A stretch of DNA of 64,000 nt, from assembly GCA_026936325.1 (NCBI GenBank), contig JAPTHN010000012.1, positions 39,566,537 through 39,630,536 of the forward strand, given 5' to 3'. Numbering within the stretch: the first letter of the stretch is position 1; the number at the start of each line of letters is the position of its first letter. Source of the stretch: Platynereis dumerilii. Its lineage: Eukaryota; Annelida; Polychaeta; Phyllodocida; Nereididae. The notes below the pieces were generated by a model. It saw only the letters and a list, made by a program, of their open reading frames with translations, was not told the DNA's origin and ran no database searches. The position numbers were made by a program, and so were the translations under genes. Positions 59,346 through 64,000 of the stretch are shown in pieces.

Positions 59346-59475
59346 CTGGACTTGATAGTCATCCTTGTGCACGAAATTTATAGTGAGTCTTCCAAAGCTG
59401 TCTGCATGCAATGACAATGCACTATCAGCAAAGCTTGCATCAGAAATCGCCCGAAGTTTGCAAAATGAAAACTTA
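59346..59475 (-). CDS. Internal exon candidate, unrecognised
   Basis: Minus strand: acceptor 'agagaatattgcag', donor CCAG|GTCTGC (weak). The frame reads FSFCKLRAISDASFADSALS, then LHADSFGRLTINFVHKDDYQ. It may belong with 58810-59051, but the intron phases conflict. Confidence 0.25.
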
Positions 59476-60074
59476 CTGCAATATTCTCTCAGAAGTATTA
59501 TTGACGATTGATGATGATAAGATTGTAAGCTAAATGCCTCAAGTGTGGAATGTTTTAATATCCTTAGCATAGAAAACTGCAGATTTCATGGTCACCCTAT
59601 GGGAAAAAATCACAGTGTTGGGGTGAAATGTCACAGTGTGACATTTCACCGCTCACCTGTTTTTTAAATGCAACACATGATCTAGGCAACTAGGTGACCA
59701 TATGGCCAAAAATGGGTTCAAAGTATGAAAGACAATTATCTAAAAGACCTTGAAACAGTCGCGCAACTTTCTATGTCACAGTGACCAGACATTAATAGAG
59801 AAAGTTGAGATTCCATAAAACCTGTTTGGGACACCAAAAATGCATGAGGTTGGTAAAAACCCACTTTGCATAACGAGCATAATTTTCATACTCCCTGCAG
59901 ACCTTCTTCACATAAAAGCGTCCCAAATGATGATTTAAGCTTAAGAATTAGGTCACTGCAAGTTAGTCAAAAAGGCCTTTGGCTTTTTACCCCTGTGACT
60001 TTTCACCCCCTCTTCGTCTGACTCTGGTTTACCTCAATTTTGCAGAAGTGCCTAAAACCTCCCAAGCAGCATAA
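59476..60074. other. No gene recognised
   Basis: Contains the GTGACATTTCACC palindrome at 59620-59650; otherwise nothing to support. Confidence 0.4.
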
Positions 60075-60312
60075 TTCTTACATAACTGCAGACTCTGCCG
60101 CAGAAACTTTTCAGAAATGCCGCAGTGACAGAGGACCATGAAAAAGATCTGCAGCTGACCGCAGAACTGCAGAATTCTGCAGCTTTCTGCAGAATTGATT
60201 AGGAGACTGCAGAATTTTGCAGGTGGCTGTATAATTTGTGACATTTTGCGGCTTCCTACAGAATTCTGCAGCCTGTAGAATTGCTGCAGAATTCTGCAGC
60301 TACCCGCGGAAT
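60075..60312. repeat. Degenerate CTGCAGAATTCTGCAG repeats
   Basis: About ten variants of a palindromic GCAGAATTCTGC core spaced 15-30 bases apart. They abut the SINE family A body at 60315, occupying the place where its tRNA head should be. Confidence 0.8.
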
Positions 60313-60314
60313 TG

Positions 60315-60435
60315 CAGCCTATGTTGGATGGCTGTTTCAATCATCCTTCGCCTCATTGCTGTGTCCTCCTCCTGTCCTAATTAGCCTACCAAGTGCATAA
60401 ATACAGGACGTAAAGCCCCAATCATCCATCCCCCC
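60315..60435 (+). mobile_element. SINE family A, body without head
   Basis: 'cctatgttggatggctgtttcaatcat' (60319 on), 'ctcctgtcctaattagcctacc' and 'aaagcccca' match the body of 53190-53402. The 5' head is absent. Confidence 0.7.
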
Positions 60436-60622
60436 ACATTCCATCTTGGCAAGTTTTCAAATAACTCGCCGGAATTCGAGGAACACCAATTTATATTGTT
60501 AAAAATGTAAACTGTTTTTGTCATTAGGGAATAAAGACCAAGTCATTCAAAAATAGTTAAATAAATAGTTGGCCTACACACATATATATATATATGCAGC
60601 AGCTATAATTCTGTATTTTCAG

Positions 60623-60820
60623 GTGTCTTGAGCGTCTCCTTCAGTGTACTGCTGACTTGCATTTTTGCCGTCCCTCGCTCCTGTAATGACTGGTGGTCCC
60701 TCGGATACCGGTGTGACGGATTATACAAAATAAACCCAGACGGAACTGGTCCTTTCCAAGTGCATTGCTATCTCTCCAAGAATCCTGTGGAAACACACAT
60801 CCACCACAATCAAGAGAACA
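60623..60820 (+). CDS. Exon of a CASPR/neurexin-IV or fibrinogen-like extracellular protein
   Basis: Acceptor 'aattctgtattttcag'; donor AACA|GTTCGT. The length is 198 bases, phase 1 at both ends, as is usual for shuffled extracellular modules. The frame starts with a hydrophobic run (SVSFSVLLTCIFA), then SCNDWWSLGYRCDGLYKI, NPDGTGPFQVHC and THIHHNQENS. The C..(W)...G...G.Y.I.PDG.GPF.V.C pattern followed by a T.I.H(N/D).E stretch is the N-terminal half of the fibrinogen-like module of contactin-associated proteins and their invertebrate relatives. The hydrophobic start may be a signal peptide end. A direct FReD protein is the alternative. The next exon is beyond the window. The exon's last 43 bases are the seed of the tandem array that follows. 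Confidence 0.7.
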
Positions 60821-63800
60821 GTTCGTACCCTCTTCCTTTTTGTTCCTTCTTCAACCTCTCTTCTTTTTTCATTCCTGTACCAAGGTCCTTCTAATTTCTT
60901 CCCATTTTTCATTCATCTCAATCCCTTTTCAAGTATCCTGTAGAAACACACATTCACCACAATCAAGAGAACAGTTAGTACCCTCTTCCTTTTTGTTCCT
61001 TCTTCAACCTCTCTTCTTTTTTCATTCCTGTACCAAGGTCCTTCTAATTTCTTCCTCTTCAAGTATCCTGTAGAAACACACATTCACCACAATCAAGAAA
61101 ACAGTTCATACACTCTTCCTTTTTGTTCCTTCTTCAACCTCTCTTCTTTTTTCATTCCTGTACCAAGGTCCTTCTAATTTCTTCCCATTTTTCATTCATC
61201 TCAATCCCTCTTCAAGTATCCTGTAGAAACACACATTCACCACAATCAAGAAAACAGTTCGTACTCTCTTCCTTTTTGTTCCTTCTTCAACCTCTCTTCT
61301 TTTTCCATTCCTGTACCAAGGTCCTTCTAATTTCTTCCCATTTTTCATTCATCTCAATCCCTCTTCAAGTATCCTGTAGAAACACACATTCACCACAATC
61401 AAGAGAACAGTTAGTACCCTCTTCCTTTTTGTTCCTTCTTTAACCTCTCTTCTTTTTTCATTCCTGTACCAAGGTCCTTCTAATTTCTTCCCATTTTTCA
61501 TTCATCTCAATCCCTCTTCAAGTATCCTGTAGAAACACACATTCACCACAATCAAGAGAACAGTTAGTATCCTCTTCCTTTTTGTTCCTTCTTCAACCTC
61601 TCTTCTTTCTTCATTCCTGTACCAAGGTCCTTCTAATTTCTTCCCATTTTTCATTCATCTCAATCCCTCTTCAAGTATCCTGTAGAAACACACATTCACC
61701 ACAATCAAGAAAACAGTTCGTACTCTCTTCCTTTTTGTTCCTTCTTCAACCTCTCTTCTTTTTTCATTCCTGTACCAAGGTCCTTCTAATTTCTTCCCAT
61801 TTTTCATTCATCTCAATCCCTCTTCAAGTATCCTGTAGAAACACACATTCACCACAATCAAGAGAACAGTTAGTACCCTCTTCCTTTTTGTTCCTTCTTC
61901 AACCTCTCTTCTTTTTTCATTCCTGTACCAAGGTACTTCTCATTTCTTCCCATTTTTCATTCATCTCAATCCCTCTTCAAGTATCCTGTAGAAACACACA
62001 TTCACCACAATCAAGAGAACAGTTAGTACCCTCTTCCTTTTTGTTCCTTCTTCAACCTCTCTTCTTTTTTCATTCCTCTACCAAGGTCCTTCTAATTTCT
62101 TCCCATTTTTCATTCATCTCAATCCCTCTTCAAGTATCCTGTAGAAACACACATTCACCACAATCAAGAGAACAGTTAGTACCCTCTTCCTTTTTGTTCC
62201 TTCTTCAACCTCTCTTCTTTTTTCATTCCTGTACCAAGGTCCTTTTAATTTCTTCCCATTTTTCATTCATCTCAATCCCTCTTCAAGTATCCTGTAGAAA
62301 CACACATTCACCACAATCAAGAGAACAGTTAGTATCCTCTTCCTTTTTGTTCCTTCTTCAACCTCTCTTCTTTTTTCATTCCTGTACCAAGGTCCTTCTA
62401 ATTTCTTCCCATTTTTCATTCATCTCAATCCCTCTTCAAGTATCCTGTAGAAACACACATTCACCACAATCAAGAGAACAGTTAGTATCCTCTTCCTTTT
62501 TGTTCCTTCTTCAACCTCTCTTCTTTTTTCATTCCTGTACCAAGGTCCTTCTAATTTCTTCCCATTTTTCATTCATCTCAATCCCTCTTCAAGTATCCTG
62601 TAGAAACACACATTCACCACAATCAAGAGAACAGTTAGTACCCTCTTCCTTTTTGTTCCTTCTTCAACCTCTCTTCTTTTTTCATTCCTCTACCAAGGTC
62701 CTTCTAATTTCTTCCCATTTTTCATTCATCTCAATCCCTCTTCAAGTATCCTGTAGAAACACACATTCACCACAATCAAGAGAACAGTTAGTACCCTCTT
62801 CCTTTTTGTTCCTTCTTCAACCTCTCTTCTTTTTTCATTCCTCTACCAAGGTCCTTCTAATTTCTTCCCATTTTTCATTCATCTCAATCCCTCTTCAAGT
62901 ATCCTGTAGAAACACACATTCACCACAATCAAGAGAACAGTTAGTACCCTCTTCCTTTTTGTTCCTTCTTCAACCTCTCTTCTTTTTTCATTCCTGTACC
63001 AAGGTCCTTCTAATTTCTTCCCATTTTTCATTCATCTCAATCCCTCTTCAAGTATCCTGTAGAAACACACATTCACCACAATCAAGAGAACAGTTAGTAT
63101 CCTCTTCCTTTTTGTTCCTTCTTCAACCTCTCTTCTTTTTTCATTCCTGTACCAAGGTCCTTCTAATTTCTTCCCATTTTTCATTCATCTCAATCCCTCT
63201 TCAAGTATCCTGTAGAAACACACATTCACCACAATCAAGAGAACAGTTAGTATCCTCTTCCTTTTTGTTCCTTCTTCAACCATTCTTCTTTTTTCATTCC
63301 TGTACCAAGGTCCTTCTAATTTCTTCCCATTTTTCATTCATCTCAATCCCTCTTCAAGTATCCTGTAGAAACACACATTCACCACAATCAAGAGAACAGT
63401 TAGTACCCTCTTCCTTTTTGTTCCTTCTTCAACCTCTCTTCTTTTTTCATTCCTCTACCAAGGTCCTTCTAATTTCTTCCCATTTTTCATTCATCTCAAT
63501 CCCTCTTCAAGTATCCTGTAGAAACACACATTCACCACAATCAAGAGAACAGTTAGTACCCTCTTCCTTTTTGTTCCTTCTTCAACCTCTCTTCTTTTTT
63601 CATTCCTGTACCAAGGTCCTTCTAATTTCTTCCCATTTTTCATTCATCTCAATCCCTCTTCAAGTATCCTGTAGAAACACACATTCACCACAATCAAGAG
63701 AACAGTTAGTACCCTCTTCCTTTTTGTTCCTTCTTCAACCTCTCTTCTTTTTTCATTCCTGTACCAAGGTCCTTCTAATTTCTTCCCATTTTTCATTCAT

Positions 63801-64000
63801 CTCAATCCCTCTTCAAGTATCCTGTAGAAACACACATTCACCACAATCAAGAGAACAGTTAGTACCCTCTTCCTTTTTGTTCCTTCTTCAACCTCTCTTC
63901 TTTTTTCATTCCTGTACCAAGGTCCTTCTAATTTCTTCCCATTTTTCATTCATCTCAATCCCTCTTCAAGTATCCTGTAGAAACACACATTCACCACAAT
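60778..64000 (+). repeat. 153-bp tandem array made of exon end plus intron
   Basis: Units start at 60778 (founder, inside the exon), 60931, 61061, then every 153 bases exactly through 63968 (19 intervals). Only the unit at 60931 differs in length (130). Each unit is 43 exon-derived bases (AAGTATCCTGTAGAAACAC.. to ..GAGAACA), a donor-like GTTAGT or GTTCGT, and a pyrimidine-rich intron part ending CCCTCTTCAAG. The array continues past the window edge. The founder and unit borders share TC(C/T)AAG, a likely microhomology for the first duplication. Confidence 0.95.

Noticed and set aside
60778-64000. CRISPR array
   Set aside because: Repeat and 'spacer' parts are both conserved in every unit, the unit is 153 bp, and the context is a spliced animal exon.

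Overview
This window is a gene-poor, AT-rich stretch of a metazoan nuclear genome. Supporting signs are spliced exons with canonical donors and acceptors, tRNA-derived SINEs, CR1/Rex1-like LINE fragments, many terminal-inverted-repeat DNA elements and long satellites. The repeat style suggests a marine invertebrate deuterostome (hemichordate or echinoderm). That is an impression from the repeats, not a demonstrated assignment. No bacterial operon, rRNA, stand-alone tRNA gene or CRISPR array is present.

Layout. The left half is built from two pairs of diverged segmental duplicates. Block A (1180-9110) pairs with block B (24380-31390), and block C (18232-23450) pairs with block D (32108-42605). 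Each copy carries private insertions, so the partner copy serves as an empty site. A has a MITE nested inside another MITE (1894-2550) and a 4.6-kb hAT-like element (2611-7202). B has a GC-richer insertion with a Trp-rich heptad ORF (25110-25960) and a 3.2-kb insertion holding a CCCCGGGG minisatellite (28516-30119). C has a 321-bp hAT MITE and a full SINE. D has a 7.05-kb composite inverted-repeat insertion (34047-41099). Between the blocks lie a LINE reverse-transcriptase copy (14530-15770, minus), a three-exon 3' end of an unrecognised host gene (16484-17629, minus) and one well-spliced plus-strand exon (17835-17946).

The right half (42.6-60.6 kb) is a graveyard of MITEs (mariner-like with TA targets, Harbinger-like with TWA targets), three SINE families, LINE tails and degenerate minisatellites. 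A few orphan exon-like ORFs stand out (57088-57255; 58810-59051; 59346-59475).

The right end (60623-64000) is the most unusual part. A phase 1-1 exon encoding the start of a CASPR/neurexin-IV or fibrinogen-like extracellular module is followed by a tandem array. The array's 153-bp unit is the last 43 bases of that same exon plus the first 110 bases of the intron. It repeats at least 20 times with only one length change, keeps a splice-donor-like sequence in every unit, and runs off the window.

The host genes here show no sign of working together. The window is best read as intronic and intergenic DNA with scattered exons, shaped by duplication and transposition.
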